Source: Streptomyces sp. ITFR-16 (GTDB lineage: Bacteria; Actinomycetota; Actinomycetes; Streptomycetales; Streptomycetaceae). From it: DNA of 64,000 nt. How positions within the stretch are numbered: the first letter of the stretch is position 1; each line of letters begins with the position of its first letter. A model generated the notes under the pieces. The model was given only the letters and a program-made list of their open reading frames with translations. It made no database searches and was not told the DNA's origin. The DNA lies in contig NZ_CP134609.1 of NCBI RefSeq assembly GCF_031844705.1, forward strand, positions 3,162,001 to 3,226,000. Reading direction: 5' to 3'. Of the stretch, positions 1 through 9,683 are shown in pieces. Made by a program: the position numbers and the translations under genes.

Positions 1-1580
1 TCCGGGCCCCCCTCCTTGGCGTAGTACATCTGGTCGATGGCGTGCCGGGGCCCGGCGGCCACGCCGTCCTTCTCGGTCCAGGTGAACTCCCAGATGGAAC
101 CGACGCAGTCGCGGTAGACGTTGGAGTTCATCTCCAGGCTCCGGTAGTCCGGCAGCCGCTTGCGCAGGTCCGTCTCGATGTTCTGCATGTGCGTGTACGG
201 GTGCTCGAAGTCGGGTGCCTGGTCGACGCTGAGGCGGAAGTAGTGCACGCCGTTGTCGGGGGTGTAGTCGATGTTGGTGCCGCTCACCCGGCGCTCCCAG
301 CCGATCGGCATGAGGATGCTGAACCCCGCGGGGTCCTCCACCCGCCGCCAGCCGTCCGGCACGCCCGGCGTCGCCGGGTCCTTCTCCTTGGAGCGGCTGG
401 GCTCGGGGCTCGGCGTGGCCGGACCCGGTGACCGGGTGCCGTGGGAGGTGGTGCCGCCGGTCCCGGCCCTGGCGTCGTGGTCCGCGCGGTTCGCGTACAG
501 CATCGCGGCGATGCCCGCGCCGCCGCCGAGCAGGGCCGCCAGCGCGATGACCACGGCCGTGGTCCGCCAGCGGCTGCGGCGGACCACGGGTGCGGAGCCG
601 GGGGCCGGGACGGGCCCGGGGTAGGGCAGCGGGGCCGTGCCGCCGGGCGGCATCCCGCCGGCCGGGGTGCCGTCGGGGCCGAGCGTGTGCAGGGCCTCCT
701 CGGACAGGCGCTGCGTCGGGACGTACGCCTGGGCCGAGCGGGGTTCGCGCCCCTCCATGGCCTCCAGCAGCATCCGTTCGGTCTCCGCCGCCGTCGGCCG
801 CTCGGCCGGCTCCTTGCGCAGCAGGGCGGTGATGACGTGGCCCAGGGCCCCGGCCCTCTCGGGCGGCGGCGGCTCCTCCGTGACGACGGCCTGCATCGTC
901 GATATCGGGGAGGTGCGGCGGAACGGCGAACGCCCCTCGACCGCGGTGTACAGCGTGGCGCCCAGCGACCACAGGTCGGACGCGGGCCCCGGGTCGCCGC
1001 CCCGTACCCGCTCGGGCGCCAGATAGTCGATGGAGCCGACCAGTTCACCGGTCCTGGTGATGGTCGAGTCGCCCTCTATCGCCGCGATCCCGAAGTCGGT
1101 GAGCAGGACCCGGCCGTCCCGGGCGAGCAGGACGTTGCCCGGCTTCACATCGCGGTGCAGCACCCCGGCACCGTGTGCGGCGCTCAGGGCGCCCAGCACA
1201 TGGAGACCGATCCGGGCGGCCTCGCGCGGATCGATCTCGCCCGACTCCTTGGTCCGGTCGGCGAGTGACGGTCCGTCGACGTACTGCATGACGATCCAGG
1301 GCCGGTTGTCGTACTCGACGACGTCGTGGACGGTGACCACACCGGGGTGCGTGATGCGGGCGGCGGCGCGGGCCTCCTTCTGCGTACGGGCGTGCAGCAC
1401 GACCCGGTCCGCGTCGGCGACGTACAGCCCCGCCGTCAGCTCCTTGACGGCGACGGTGCGGTGCAGCACCTCGTCATGGGCGCGCCAGACCTTGCCCATC
1501 CCGCCGCGTCCGAGGACTTCGCCCAGCCGGTACCTTCCGGCCAGCAGCAGTCCCGCGTCCGTATTCTGTGATCGATCCAC
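1..1580 (-). CDS. Membrane Ser/Thr protein kinase (PASTA-less, partial at window edge)
   Basis: Eukaryotic-type Ser/Thr kinase, expected to phosphorylate cytoplasmic targets in response to an outside signal. About 526 residues are visible; the 3' end lies beyond base 1. Seen: glycine loop GRGGMGKV at residues 24-31, VAVK lysine near 46, HRD at 142-144, DFG at 162-164 and an APE motif near 188-190, so all catalytic residues are present. A Pro-rich linker, one membrane segment (TAVVIALAALLGGGAGIAAML) and an extracytoplasmic domain follow. The GTG at 1580 is chosen because the kinase N-terminus starts directly after it. It is the first of three tandem minus-strand kinase-type genes, and its outer domain resembles theirs. 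Confidence 0.93.
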   Translation of the reverse strand, partial: MDRSQNTDAGLLLAGRYRLGEVLGRGGMGKVWRAHDEVLHRTVAVKELTAGLYVADADRVVLHARTQKEARAAARITHPGVVTVHDVVEYDNRPWIVMQYVDGPSLADRTKESGEIDPREAARIGLHVLGALSAAHGAGVLHRDVKPGNVLLARDGRVLLTDFGIAAIEGDSTITRTGELVGSIDYLAPERVRGGDPGPASDLWSLGATLYTAVEGRSPFRRTSPISTMQAVVTEEPPPPERAGALGHVITALLRKEPAERPTAAETERMLLEAMEGREPRSAQAYVPTQRLSEEALHTLGPDGTPAGGMPPGGTAPLPYPGPVPAPGSAPVVRRSRWRTTAVVIALAALLGGGAGIAAMLYANRADHDARAGTGGTTSHGTRSPGPATPSPEPSRSKEKDPATPGVPDGWRRVEDPAGFSILMPIGWERRVSGTNIDYTPDNGVHYFRLSVDQAPDFEHPYTHMQNIETDLRKRLPDYRSLEMNSNVYRDCVGSIWEFTWTEKDGVAAGPRHAIDQMYYAKEGGP

Positions 1581-1723
1581 GTGTCCCCGCCCCGTTCCTT
1601 CGGATGACAGGTTACGGAGCGGATGTGCGGCCACGGAACCTCGCATCGCTCACGAGACCGCACTGTGATGCTTGTCGCCCGGGCACAGGGCCCCGCGTCG
1701 AACCGCTTCGATCCTGCGGGGAT

Positions 1724-4330
1724 TCAGGACGTCACGCGGTAGGACAGGCTGGCCTGTTGGTAAATGTCCGACACCTTGTCACGCCGGTCCTCCGGGCCGA
1801 TGACCTGGAGGATGTGGTAGCGGCCGTCGACGAGCATCACGAGGTTGCGGACGTAGACCTCCCGGCCGTTGCCGTCCTGCCAGGTGTACTGGCCCTCCGC
1901 CATGGCCTGCCGGCCGACGTCGGTCCGGCGCAGCCCGCTCGCCGACGACCAGCTGGAGTCGCGGAACGGTTTCAACTCCGGTTCCTTGTCCCGCTGGTAG
2001 TCGAGCGGGTCGCTGCCGTTGGCCTTGGCGGTGTCGCGCCCGGGGACGATGACCAGGCTGAAGCCGTCGCTGCCGTACCGGATCTGACGGTCCGCGTTGG
2101 CCGGGCTGCGCTGCCAGCCCTTGGGTACGCCGACCTCGAAGCCCTCGGCGTCCTTGCGCAGGGTGTAGCCCGCGGCCAGCGCGGCGGCCGAGCGGCTGGT
2201 CTGCGGCTTCTGGGCGCCGGAGGACGACCCGGACGGCTCCGGCGTGCCGGGTCCGGGCTCGGGCGCCCCGGACGCCGTGCGGGAGGGACTGGCGCCCGCG
2301 CCCTGCTTCTCCCCCGACTTGGGCATGAACATCACGGCGTACGCGATCGCCGCCACGAGCACCAGCAGGATCGCGACGAGCAGCAGCCGGCCGAGCCGCC
2401 GCGGCGCACGCTGTCCGCCCTGCGGCGGGCGGGGCGGGGTGCGCAGCGCCTTGGGGCCCTTGGGCTCGCGCGGCGCCCTGATGGGGGGTTCGCGGCGGGT
2501 GGCGGGTGGCCGCTCGGCGGGCTCCAGGCGCTCCTTGGTGTGGCGGTGCCTGCCGTGCGCGGCAACCGCGCCACGGCGGCCGCGCCGCTTGCGGACGAGC
2601 TCGCCCCGCCGGCGTACGACGGGCAGCTTCGTGGCGTCGTCGGCGGGCAGCGTCACGACGTCGGTCCCGGCCTCCGGCTCGGGGGCCGAGCGGACGAGGG
2701 AGCGCAGCCAGCCGCGCAGCTCCTCGAAGTCCGGCCGCTCGGTGGGGTCCTGGCGCAGCAGCGACTCGACGACGGGGCGCAGCGGGCCGCACTCCTCGGC
2801 GAACGCGGGCGGTTCGCCGCAGACCATCTGGACGAGCTCGGCGGCGTTGTCCTCCGGGTACGGGGCGTGGCCCTGGACCGCGCGGTAGAGCAGGGCGCCG
2901 AGCGCCCAGAGGTCGGTGGAGGGGCCGATCGGCGGGGCCAGCTGCCAGTTCTCGTGGACGGGGCCCGCCTGCTCGGGCGCCCAGCGCTCGGTGACCGCGC
3001 CGACGACGGCGATCCGGGCCTGCCGGGCGCGCTCGGCGGCGAGCGTCGTGGCGGGGCCCCGGTAGGCGGAGGTCCCGGGGCTCTCGGCGACGATCTCGTC
3101 CCAGCGCCCGGGCGGGGTCTCCCGGGCGGCGGCGGAGGGGAGTTCGGGGCGTGGCGGGCCCGTGCGGCGGGAGTCGGCGCGCAGCGCGTCCTCGCCGGAG
3201 CCCCCGGCGGGCACGGGCCGCCCGGCGCCGGGCCCGTCGTCCCAGGAACCGGTCAGATGCAGCCGCCGGGGCGGGAGCGGACCGCCGTCGCCGTCCTCGT
3301 CCTCGTCGTCCTCGTCGTCGTACGGATAGGCGTCGTCGAAGGGGTTCTGCGGCTCGGGCAGGCGCGGCCGGCCGCCGCCCGGGACGGGGCCGGCCGGCCG
3401 GCCGGTGTCGCCCGTCGGCTCGGTGGCGGCGCGGCGCTCCTCCTCGCTGACGCGTGCGGCGGCGGCGCGGGCCCCGGCGCGGTAGGCGGCGATGGCACCG
3501 GCGCGCGCGGCCCTGGCCTGCGCGGCACTGTCGGCCCCGGGCGCGGGAACGGGCAGGGCGGGCGCGGACTCGATCGCGGCGGGGCCGCGCGAGGCGGGCA
3601 GCGGTGCGGGGTCGCGCGGCGGGTAGGGGCCGCCCAGGTCCTGGGCCGGCTGCAGGGCGGGCGGCACATAGGGTCCGGTGGGGCCCGACTCGACCGCGGG
3701 ACCGCCGTACTCACCCTCGTCGTCCGGGCCCTCGTCGGGGCGGGGCACCGGCATGTAGCCGCAGAGGGCCTCCTCCGCCGCGCCGGCCGCGAGGCCCGTC
3801 AGCACCACGCGTCCGTCGTCGCAGATGAGCACCGTGCGCACGGTGATGTTGCGGTGGGTCCAGCCGTGGGCGTGCAGGACGCGCAGAGCGGTCAGGACGT
3901 CGGAGCCGATCTCGGCGGCCCGGTAGGGATTGAGCGGGCGCTCCGCGAGCAGGGCGGCGAGCGGGCGGGACGCGACCAGTTCGCTCACTATCCAGAGCGA
4001 GCCCGCCTCGGCGAACACGTCGAAGACCTGGTCGAGCCGTGGATGGTCGGGCACCTGGGCGGCGGCCTGGGCCGCCTCTATGGCACGCCGCACGGCCGGG
4101 TCGGTGGACCTGCGCACGGTACGCCCGCTGGTGCGCCGGGCGGGCGCGGGCGCACCGTCGGCGTCGAGCATCTCGGCGTCCACGACCTCGGGCAACGGCA
4201 CCTGCCGGACCAGGACTTCCTGTCCGCTGTAGGTGTCGAAGGCGCGGGTCTCGACCAGTTCGTACGCATCGGACGGAGGCAGCGGAAGGCGGTAGCGGTC
4301 GGCAAGTACCCGACCCGCGTAGTCGTCCAC
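1724..4330 (-). CDS. Membrane pseudokinase with a large insertion and an extracytoplasmic domain
   Basis: This 868-aa protein has a Ser/Thr-kinase fold that should not be catalytic. The glycine loop is missing, the VAVK lysine position reads VLVRQV, HRD is HRN (residues 159-161) and DFG is GLA (179-181). C-lobe landmarks remain: APE at 451-453 and DLWALG at 473-478. A disordered Pro/Gly/Arg-rich stretch with an acidic run near 331-348 is inserted between them (about 190-445). A basic segment precedes one membrane helix at about 649-669. The outer domain (about 718-868) resembles those of the flanking kinases. It lies between two kinases on the same strand, so a regulatory or scaffold role with them is likely, as known for other bacterial pseudokinases. 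That role is inferred. Confidence 0.9.
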   Translation of the reverse strand: MDDYAGRVLADRYRLPLPPSDAYELVETRAFDTYSGQEVLVRQVPLPEVVDAEMLDADGAPAPARRTSGRTVRRSTDPAVRRAIEAAQAAAQVPDHPRLDQVFDVFAEAGSLWIVSELVASRPLAALLAERPLNPYRAAEIGSDVLTALRVLHAHGWTHRNITVRTVLICDDGRVVLTGLAAGAAEEALCGYMPVPRPDEGPDDEGEYGGPAVESGPTGPYVPPALQPAQDLGGPYPPRDPAPLPASRGPAAIESAPALPVPAPGADSAAQARAARAGAIAAYRAGARAAAARVSEEERRAATEPTGDTGRPAGPVPGGGRPRLPEPQNPFDDAYPYDDEDDEDEDGDGGPLPPRRLHLTGSWDDGPGAGRPVPAGGSGEDALRADSRRTGPPRPELPSAAARETPPGRWDEIVAESPGTSAYRGPATTLAAERARQARIAVVGAVTERWAPEQAGPVHENWQLAPPIGPSTDLWALGALLYRAVQGHAPYPEDNAAELVQMVCGEPPAFAEECGPLRPVVESLLRQDPTERPDFEELRGWLRSLVRSAPEPEAGTDVVTLPADDATKLPVVRRRGELVRKRRGRRGAVAAHGRHRHTKERLEPAERPPATRREPPIRAPREPKGPKALRTPPRPPQGGQRAPRRLGRLLLVAILLVLVAAIAYAVMFMPKSGEKQGAGASPSRTASGAPEPGPGTPEPSGSSSGAQKPQTSRSAAALAAGYTLRKDAEGFEVGVPKGWQRSPANADRQIRYGSDGFSLVIVPGRDTAKANGSDPLDYQRDKEPELKPFRDSSWSSASGLRRTDVGRQAMAEGQYTWQDGNGREVYVRNLVMLVDGRYHILQVIGPEDRRDKVSDIYQQASLSYRVTS

Positions 4331-4394
4331 GACGCCTCCCCAGAGCGCGCTGTCCCCCGGTCACGGAGACCGTCGCAAGGAAACCGCCGGGTTC

Positions 4395-4427
4395 GGTCAA
4401 TTGCGGTCACGTGCTCGCCAATTGACC
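4395..4427. repeat. Inverted repeat between kinase genes
   Basis: GGTCAATTG (4395-4403) and CAATTGACC (4419-4427) form perfect 9-bp arms around a 15-nt loop. Imperfect extensions (AACCGCCGG before, CCGGCGGTT after) lengthen the pairing. It lies in the 193-bp gap between the 4524-6476 kinase and the pseudokinase. It could be a weak terminator, since no T-run follows, or a regulator site for the pseudokinase promoter. Confidence 0.5.
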
Positions 4428-4523
4428 GGCGGTTCCGACTGCGTACGGTCTTCGGGCTCTCACCATACGTGGCAAGTGGCGCCCGCGCGGCCGGGTCGGC
4501 GCAACCCGGCCGCGCGGCCGCCC

Positions 4524-6476
4524 TCAGTCGAGCGGCTTGAACGTGTCGAACGCCGTCTTGCGCAGCGTCCGGCACTCCTTGCCGTCCCAGGCGGCGGCCT
4601 TGCAGCTGATCATGATCGCGTACCCGTGGCCCGCGTCGACCTTGAAGCCCCGGTTGAGCACCCGGACCCGCTGGCCGTGCTGCGTACGCTCGAACTGCCA
4701 GTCGGCGACCGTGGGATAGCCGTTGTACTGGACCTCCCGTATGCCGAGGTGGTGATAGGCGGTGCTGGAGCCGGCCACCCCGTTCTTCGCGGCGTTCCAG
4801 GCGGCGGCCGCGTCCCCGCCGGGCGAGGAGGTGTAGTCGACCTGGACCCGGGGGAAGCCGCCGTCGGTGTTGTAGATGGCGCCGGCGTTCTGGCCCGATG
4901 TCGTGTCGAAGCGGAAGCCCTCGGGCAGCGCGATGGAGAAGTGGAACTGCTTGTTGGTGACCGTCCGGTATCCGGCGGGCAGGGAGTCCGAGGACTTTCC
5001 GCCCTTCGCGCCGTCCGCCGCCTTGCCCGAGTCGTCGTCCTTGCCGGAGCCGTCCTTGCCGGCGTCGTCGTCCTTGGCCGAGCCGTCCCCGGTCCCGCCC
5101 TTGCCCTCGTCCGCCTTCTTGCCGCTGCCGCCCTGTTCCGTGCCGGCCGAGCCGCTGCCGGAGCCGGGGTCGCGGCCGTCGAGCGCGGACGTGCCGCCCG
5201 TCTTCCCGCCGGCGTCGGTGCCCTTGTCGTCCCCGCCGAGCGTGAGCGCGAGGACCGTGCCGAGCACGGCGAGCACGATGACGGCCGCGATGATCGCCAG
5301 CGTGCGGCGCGGCACCACGTCGGTGAGGGACGCCCGCGGCGGGGTGACCGCCGAGGGCGCCGGACGCTGCGGAGGCACGGCCCCGGAGGGCGACGCCGCG
5401 GTCACGGGGGCCGCGGCGGGCCGGGCCGGTGCGGACGCCGTCGCGGCCGGGGCCGCCGCGGCACCGGCCGCGGGTGCCTTCGCGTTGCGCACGGAGCGCA
5501 GCGCCCCGCGCAGCCGGTCGCGGGTTCCCTCGCCCTCGCCGGGCTTCGGGGCCGCGACGTTCTTGGGCAGCGCCATCACCTGGGTGGCGTCCGCCGGCGG
5601 CGGCACCGGGCGCTCCGGCTGCTCGAAGGAGCTGATGACGTCGTTGAGCAGGGCGCGCGCGCCCGCGTCGTCGAGCCGCTGCTCGGGGTCCCGGGCGAGC
5701 AGCCCGTAGATGACCTCCTCCAGCGGGCCCGCGTTCTTCGGCGGGTCGAGGGGCTCGGTCATCACGGCCGTCAGGGTCGCGATGGCGGAGCCCTTGTCGT
5801 ACGGCGGGCAGCCCTCGACGCTCGCGTACAGCAGTCCGCCGAGCGACCACAGGTCGGCGGGCGGACCCGGCTTGTGGCCGCGCGCCCGCTCCGGCGAGAT
5901 GTACGAGGGGGCGCCGACCAGCATGCCCGTGGACGTGACGGACGGGTCGCCCTCGACCTGGGCGATCCCGAAGTCGGTCAGCACGACCCGGCCGTCCTCG
6001 GAGATGAGGACGTTGGACGGCTTCACGTCGCGGTGCAGGATGCCCTCGCGGTGCGCCGAGCGCAGCACGTCGAGGATGGCGAGACCGACCTCGGCCGCCC
6101 GCTTCGGCGTCAGGACGCCGTCCTCGCGCACCGCCTCGGCCAGCGACTTGCCCTCGATGAGTTCCATGACGATCCACGGGCGGTCGTCCTCGTCGACCAC
6201 GTCGTAGACGGTGACCGCGCCGTTGTTCCGGATCCGGGCGATCGCCTTGGCCTCGCGCAGCGTACGCGTGATGAGACGGCGTTTCTCGTCGTCGTCGATG
6301 GCCGACGGGAACCGCAGTTCCTTGACCGCGACCGTGCGCCCCAGCGTCTCGTCGACGGCGCGCCAGACCGTGCCCATGCCGCCCCGGCCGAGCACCTCTC
6401 CGAGCCGGTAGCGCCCCGCGAGGAGACGTCCGTCCTTGTCCCGTTGGGGCTCCCGTGCCTGCTCCGCCTCCGACAT
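4524..6476 (-). CDS. Membrane Ser/Thr protein kinase
   Basis: This 650-aa receptor-type kinase has intact catalytic motifs: GRGGMG at residues 30-35, VAVK lysine at 52, HRD at 148-150, DFG at 168-170 and SPE at 194-196. An Ala/Pro-rich linker leads to a membrane helix at about 391-413. Outside follows a Gly/Ser/Lys/Asp-rich spacer and a compact domain of about 150 residues. That domain shares a 'GF..ALPEGF' start and a 'W.FE....G..V.V.N' pattern with the outer regions of the other two genes here, suggesting a common sensor fold. No PASTA repeats are seen. It is the most upstream gene of the three-gene array and is divergent from the serine hydrolase. The ligand is unknown. Confidence 0.94.
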   Translation of the reverse strand: MSEAEQAREPQRDKDGRLLAGRYRLGEVLGRGGMGTVWRAVDETLGRTVAVKELRFPSAIDDDEKRRLITRTLREAKAIARIRNNGAVTVYDVVDEDDRPWIVMELIEGKSLAEAVREDGVLTPKRAAEVGLAILDVLRSAHREGILHRDVKPSNVLISEDGRVVLTDFGIAQVEGDPSVTSTGMLVGAPSYISPERARGHKPGPPADLWSLGGLLYASVEGCPPYDKGSAIATLTAVMTEPLDPPKNAGPLEEVIYGLLARDPEQRLDDAGARALLNDVISSFEQPERPVPPPADATQVMALPKNVAAPKPGEGEGTRDRLRGALRSVRNAKAPAAGAAAAPAATASAPARPAAAPVTAASPSGAVPPQRPAPSAVTPPRASLTDVVPRRTLAIIAAVIVLAVLGTVLALTLGGDDKGTDAGGKTGGTSALDGRDPGSGSGSAGTEQGGSGKKADEGKGGTGDGSAKDDDAGKDGSGKDDDSGKAADGAKGGKSSDSLPAGYRTVTNKQFHFSIALPEGFRFDTTSGQNAGAIYNTDGGFPRVQVDYTSSPGGDAAAAWNAAKNGVAGSSTAYHHLGIREVQYNGYPTVADWQFERTQHGQRVRVLNRGFKVDAGHGYAIMISCKAAAWDGKECRTLRKTAFDTFKPLD

Positions 6477-6595
6477 GCGTCCCCTCTGCGATCAACCCGC
6501 CCTGGCAGAGCGTTCATTGTCCCTCACCCCGGGACCGGTCCTGGTGCCGGGTCCGGGGTCCGTCATGATGTGGCCGGAGGAAGGGACTCCCTGCC

Positions 6596-7663
6596 ATGCC
6601 GACACTCAGGGCACCGCTCGCCACCCTGTTGGTGATTACGCTGCTCGGCCTCGGAACGGCGAGCCTGCCCAGCGAACCACACCTCACGCCCGCGGCGTCC
6701 TACCTCCCCCGGCTCGTCGTGCGGGGCGGTGCCCCCGCCGCGGCACTCCTGGCGCATACCCCCTCCGCCTCGCCCCATGACAGCTACCGCTCGACGGGCC
6801 CCGGGATCCGGTTCGCGGACCGCTTCCGGGCGGGCAGCGTCACCAAGACCTTCGTCGCCACCGTCGTCCTCCAACTCGCCGGTGAGGGACGGCTGGGGCT
6901 GTCCGACCCCGTCGAGCGTTTCCTGCCCGGACTGATCCGGGGCCACGGCAACGACGGCCGCCGCATCACGCTGCGCGCCCTGCTCAGCCACACCAGCGGC
7001 CTCTACGACTACACCGACGACCCGTCCGCGCGGCCACTGTCCGCCACCGCGGCGGTCCGCACGGCGACGGCCCACCACCCCGCCGGCGCACCCGGCGTCT
7101 TCGCCTACTCCAACACCAACTACGCCGTCCTCGGGCTCGTCGTCCGCAGCGTCACCGGCCACCCCTACGCCACCGAGATCCGGCGCCGCCTCCTCGGCCC
7201 TCTCCACCTCGACGGCACCTCGCTCCCCGGCGCCCGGACCGCCCTGCCCGCGCCGCACGGGCGCGCCTACTCCCGCGATCCGGTGGACGGCGCGCTGGCG
7301 GACGTCACCGCTCTCGACCCGCGCACGGCGGGCGCGGCAGGCGAGCTGATCTCGACGCTCGCCGACCTGAACCGCTTCTACGCGGCCCTGCTCGGCGGCC
7401 GGCTGCTGCCGCCCGCGCAGCTGGCCGCCCTGCTGGACACCTCGGCGGCCCACGGCTCCTACGGCCTCGGGATCTTCCCGCAGCGGCTGTCCTGCGGGGT
7501 CACCGTCTGGGGCCACAACGGCCTGATAGCGGGCAGCTATGTGCGCGCCGCCGCCACCCGCGACGGGCGACACACCCTGACGTACCGCATCAACACGGAC
7601 ACCCTGGCCGAGGCCGGAACGCTGGAACCGGCGCTCCTGGAAGCGGAGTTCTGCCCGGCCTGA
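6596..7663 (+). CDS. Secreted serine hydrolase, beta-lactamase / DD-carboxypeptidase family
   Basis: The 355-aa protein belongs to the class C beta-lactamase-like (penicillin-binding) family. The N-terminus is a signal peptide (LATLLVITLLGLGTASL). The SxxK nucleophile motif is SVTK near residue 82, the Tyr motif is YSN near 171, and the third-box equivalent is HNG near 303. It probably acts on D-Ala-D-Ala peptides or small esters outside the cell; the substrate cannot be told from sequence. The start ATG at 6596 follows GGAAGGGA. The gene is divergent from the kinase and convergent with glpD, with a shared terminator hairpin between them. Confidence 0.85.
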   Translation: MPTLRAPLATLLVITLLGLGTASLPSEPHLTPAASYLPRLVVRGGAPAAALLAHTPSASPHDSYRSTGPGIRFADRFRAGSVTKTFVATVVLQLAGEGRLGLSDPVERFLPGLIRGHGNDGRRITLRALLSHTSGLYDYTDDPSARPLSATAAVRTATAHHPAGAPGVFAYSNTNYAVLGLVVRSVTGHPYATEIRRRLLGPLHLDGTSLPGARTALPAPHGRAYSRDPVDGALADVTALDPRTAGAAGELISTLADLNRFYAALLGGRLLPPAQLAALLDTSAAHGSYGLGIFPQRLSCGVTVWGHNGLIAGSYVRAAATRDGRHTLTYRINTDTLAEAGTLEPALLEAEFCPA

Positions 7664-7684
7664 GCCATGGGGAGCGGGGCCGGG

Positions 7685-7718
7685 CCGGGGGCCGGCGGGC
7701 AGTGCGGCCGGCCCCCGG
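7685..7718. terminator. Bidirectional terminator hairpin
   Basis: CCGGGGGCCGGC (7685-7696) pairs perfectly with GCCGGCCCCCGG (7707-7718) around a 10-nt loop. It sits exactly in the gap between the convergent serine hydrolase and glpD. No clear T-run is present, which is common for streptomycete terminators. Confidence 0.7.
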
Positions 7719-7729
7719 TTCCGGAGCCC

Positions 7730-9436
7730 TTAGATTGGCACGATGTCCGGTGCGCCCAGCCGCGCCGCGTCCGCCGTGAGGTCGTCGGGCTGGCGCTGCG
7801 ACTCCCGTTCCGCCTCGACCCGCTTCTCGTAGTGCGTGACCTCCCGCTCGATGCGGTCCTTGTCCCAGCCGAGGACCGGGGCCATCAGCTCCGCGCAGAG
7901 CCGGGCGGAGAGCGTGCCCCGGTCGAAGGTCTCGATGGAGATCCGGGTGCGCCGGGTCAGGACGTCGTCGAGGTGGCGGGCCCCCTCGTGCGAGGCGGCG
8001 TAGACGATCTCGGCCTTCAGATAGTCGTCGGCGGCGGGCAGCGGTTCGCCCATCACCGGGTCGGCGACGATCAGCTCCAGGATCTCCTCGGTCATGGAGC
8101 CGTACCGGTTGAGCAGATGCTCCACCCGGGCGACGTGCAGGCCGGTGCGGGCGGCGATCCTGGCCCGGGCGTTCCACAGGGCGCGGTAGCCCTCGGCGCC
8201 CAGCAGCGGGATGTCCTCCGTGACGCACTCCGCCACCCGCTGGTCGAGGCCGTGCACCGCCTCGTCGACGGCGTCCTTGGCCATCACCCGGTACGTCGTG
8301 TACTTCCCGCCCGCGACGACGACGAGGCCCGGGAGCGGATGCGCCACCGTGTGCTCGCGCGACAGCTTGCTGGTCGCGTCCGACTCGCCGGCCAGCAGGG
8401 GCCGCAGGCCCGCGTAGACACCCTCGACGTCGTCCCTGGTCAGAGGCGTGGCCAGGACCGAATTCACATGTTCCAGCAGATAGTCGATGTCCGCGCTGGA
8501 CGCCGCCGGATGCGCCTTGTCCAGGTCCCAGTCGGTGTCCGTGGTCCCGACGATCCAGTGCCGCCCCCACGGGATGACGAAGAGCACGGACTTCTCGGTC
8601 CGCAGGATCAGCCCGGTGGAGGAGTGAATGCGGTCCTTGGGGACGACCAGATGTATGCCCTTGGAGGCCCGGACGTGGAACTGTCCTCGCTCGCCGATCA
8701 GCGCCTGGGTGTCGTCCGTCCAGACACCGGTGGCGTTGACCACCTGTTTGGCCCTGACCTCGTACACACCGCCCGCCTCGACGTCCTCCACCCGGGCGCC
8801 GACGACGCGCTCGCCCTCCCGCAGGAAGCCGACCACCCGCGCCCGGTTCGCCACCTGCGCCCCGTATCCGGCGGCGGTGCGCACCAGCGTGGCCACATAG
8901 CGGGCATCGTCCATCTGGGCGTCGTAGTACTGCAGCGCGCCCACCAGGGCGTCCCGCTTCAGGGCCGGGGCGACCTGAAGAGCCCGGCGGCGGGAGAGAT
9001 GCCGGTGCACGGGCAGCCCTCGGCCGTGCCCGGACGACACCGACATCGCGTCGTACAGCGCGACGCCCGAACCGGCGTACAGCCGCTCCCAGCCCTTGTG
9101 CTGCAACGGATAGAGGAACGGCACCGGCTTCACCAGATGCGGGGCCAGCCGCTCCAGCAGCAGCCCGCGCTCCTTCAGCGCCTCCCGGACGAGCGCGAAG
9201 TCGAGCATCTCCAGATAGCGCAGCCCGCCGTGGATCAGCTTGCTCGACCTGCTCGACGTGCCGGACGCCCAGTCGCGCGCCTCGACCAGGCCGGTCGAGA
9301 GCCCTCTCGTGACCGCGTCCAGCGCCGTCCCGGCGCCGACCACGCCCGCCCCCACGACCAGCACGTCCAGTTCGCGCTCGGCCATCGCGGCGAGCGCCTC
9401 GGCGCGCTCCGCGGGTCCCAGTGTCGCTGTCCTCAC
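7730..9436 (-). CDS. glpD: Aerobic glycerol-3-phosphate dehydrogenase
   Basis: FAD-dependent enzyme oxidising sn-glycerol 3-phosphate to dihydroxyacetone phosphate and passing electrons to the quinone pool at the membrane. The 568-aa length is typical. The dinucleotide-binding motif VVGAGVVGAG lies near residues 30-39. RSSKLIHGGLRYLE, a signature of the GlpD family, follows near 60-75. The C-terminal DAO_C domain begins near 400. The GTG start at 9436 has a good ribosome site (GGGAGG, 6 nt upstream). No glpF or glpK is adjacent, so this is probably a stand-alone copy. It is convergent with the serine hydrolase and divergent from the nucleotide-sugar dehydrogenase. Confidence 0.95.
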   Translation of the reverse strand: MRTATLGPAERAEALAAMAERELDVLVVGAGVVGAGTALDAVTRGLSTGLVEARDWASGTSSRSSKLIHGGLRYLEMLDFALVREALKERGLLLERLAPHLVKPVPFLYPLQHKGWERLYAGSGVALYDAMSVSSGHGRGLPVHRHLSRRRALQVAPALKRDALVGALQYYDAQMDDARYVATLVRTAAGYGAQVANRARVVGFLREGERVVGARVEDVEAGGVYEVRAKQVVNATGVWTDDTQALIGERGQFHVRASKGIHLVVPKDRIHSSTGLILRTEKSVLFVIPWGRHWIVGTTDTDWDLDKAHPAASSADIDYLLEHVNSVLATPLTRDDVEGVYAGLRPLLAGESDATSKLSREHTVAHPLPGLVVVAGGKYTTYRVMAKDAVDEAVHGLDQRVAECVTEDIPLLGAEGYRALWNARARIAARTGLHVARVEHLLNRYGSMTEEILELIVADPVMGEPLPAADDYLKAEIVYAASHEGARHLDDVLTRRTRISIETFDRGTLSARLCAELMAPVLGWDKDRIEREVTHYEKRVEAERESQRQPDDLTADAARLGAPDIVPI

Positions 9437-9683
9437 TGCTGCCTCCCGGTAGATCGGGGTGGTACGGCACGGGGGTGCGGCCCGACCGCGGGGTCGGTGC
9501 CCGTGCCCATCCCTCGATTCTGTCCGCGCTCCGCGACTTCAGCCACCGCCTGTGGACAACACCCGGACGTCGATGACCACACAATGCGACATATAGGTCA
9601 TATTTACGCCTAGTCTGACATTGCGCTGTCCCCAGCAGTTGCGCTTTCTGTCCTCATGGTCTTAGGGAAGGACGGCCACCCAC

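Noticed and set aside
1568-4540. 990-aa plus-strand reading frame opposite the pseudokinase
   Set aside because: Low-complexity Gly/Arg/Val-rich shadow of a real minus-strand gene; the kinase frame has clear domains and this one has none.
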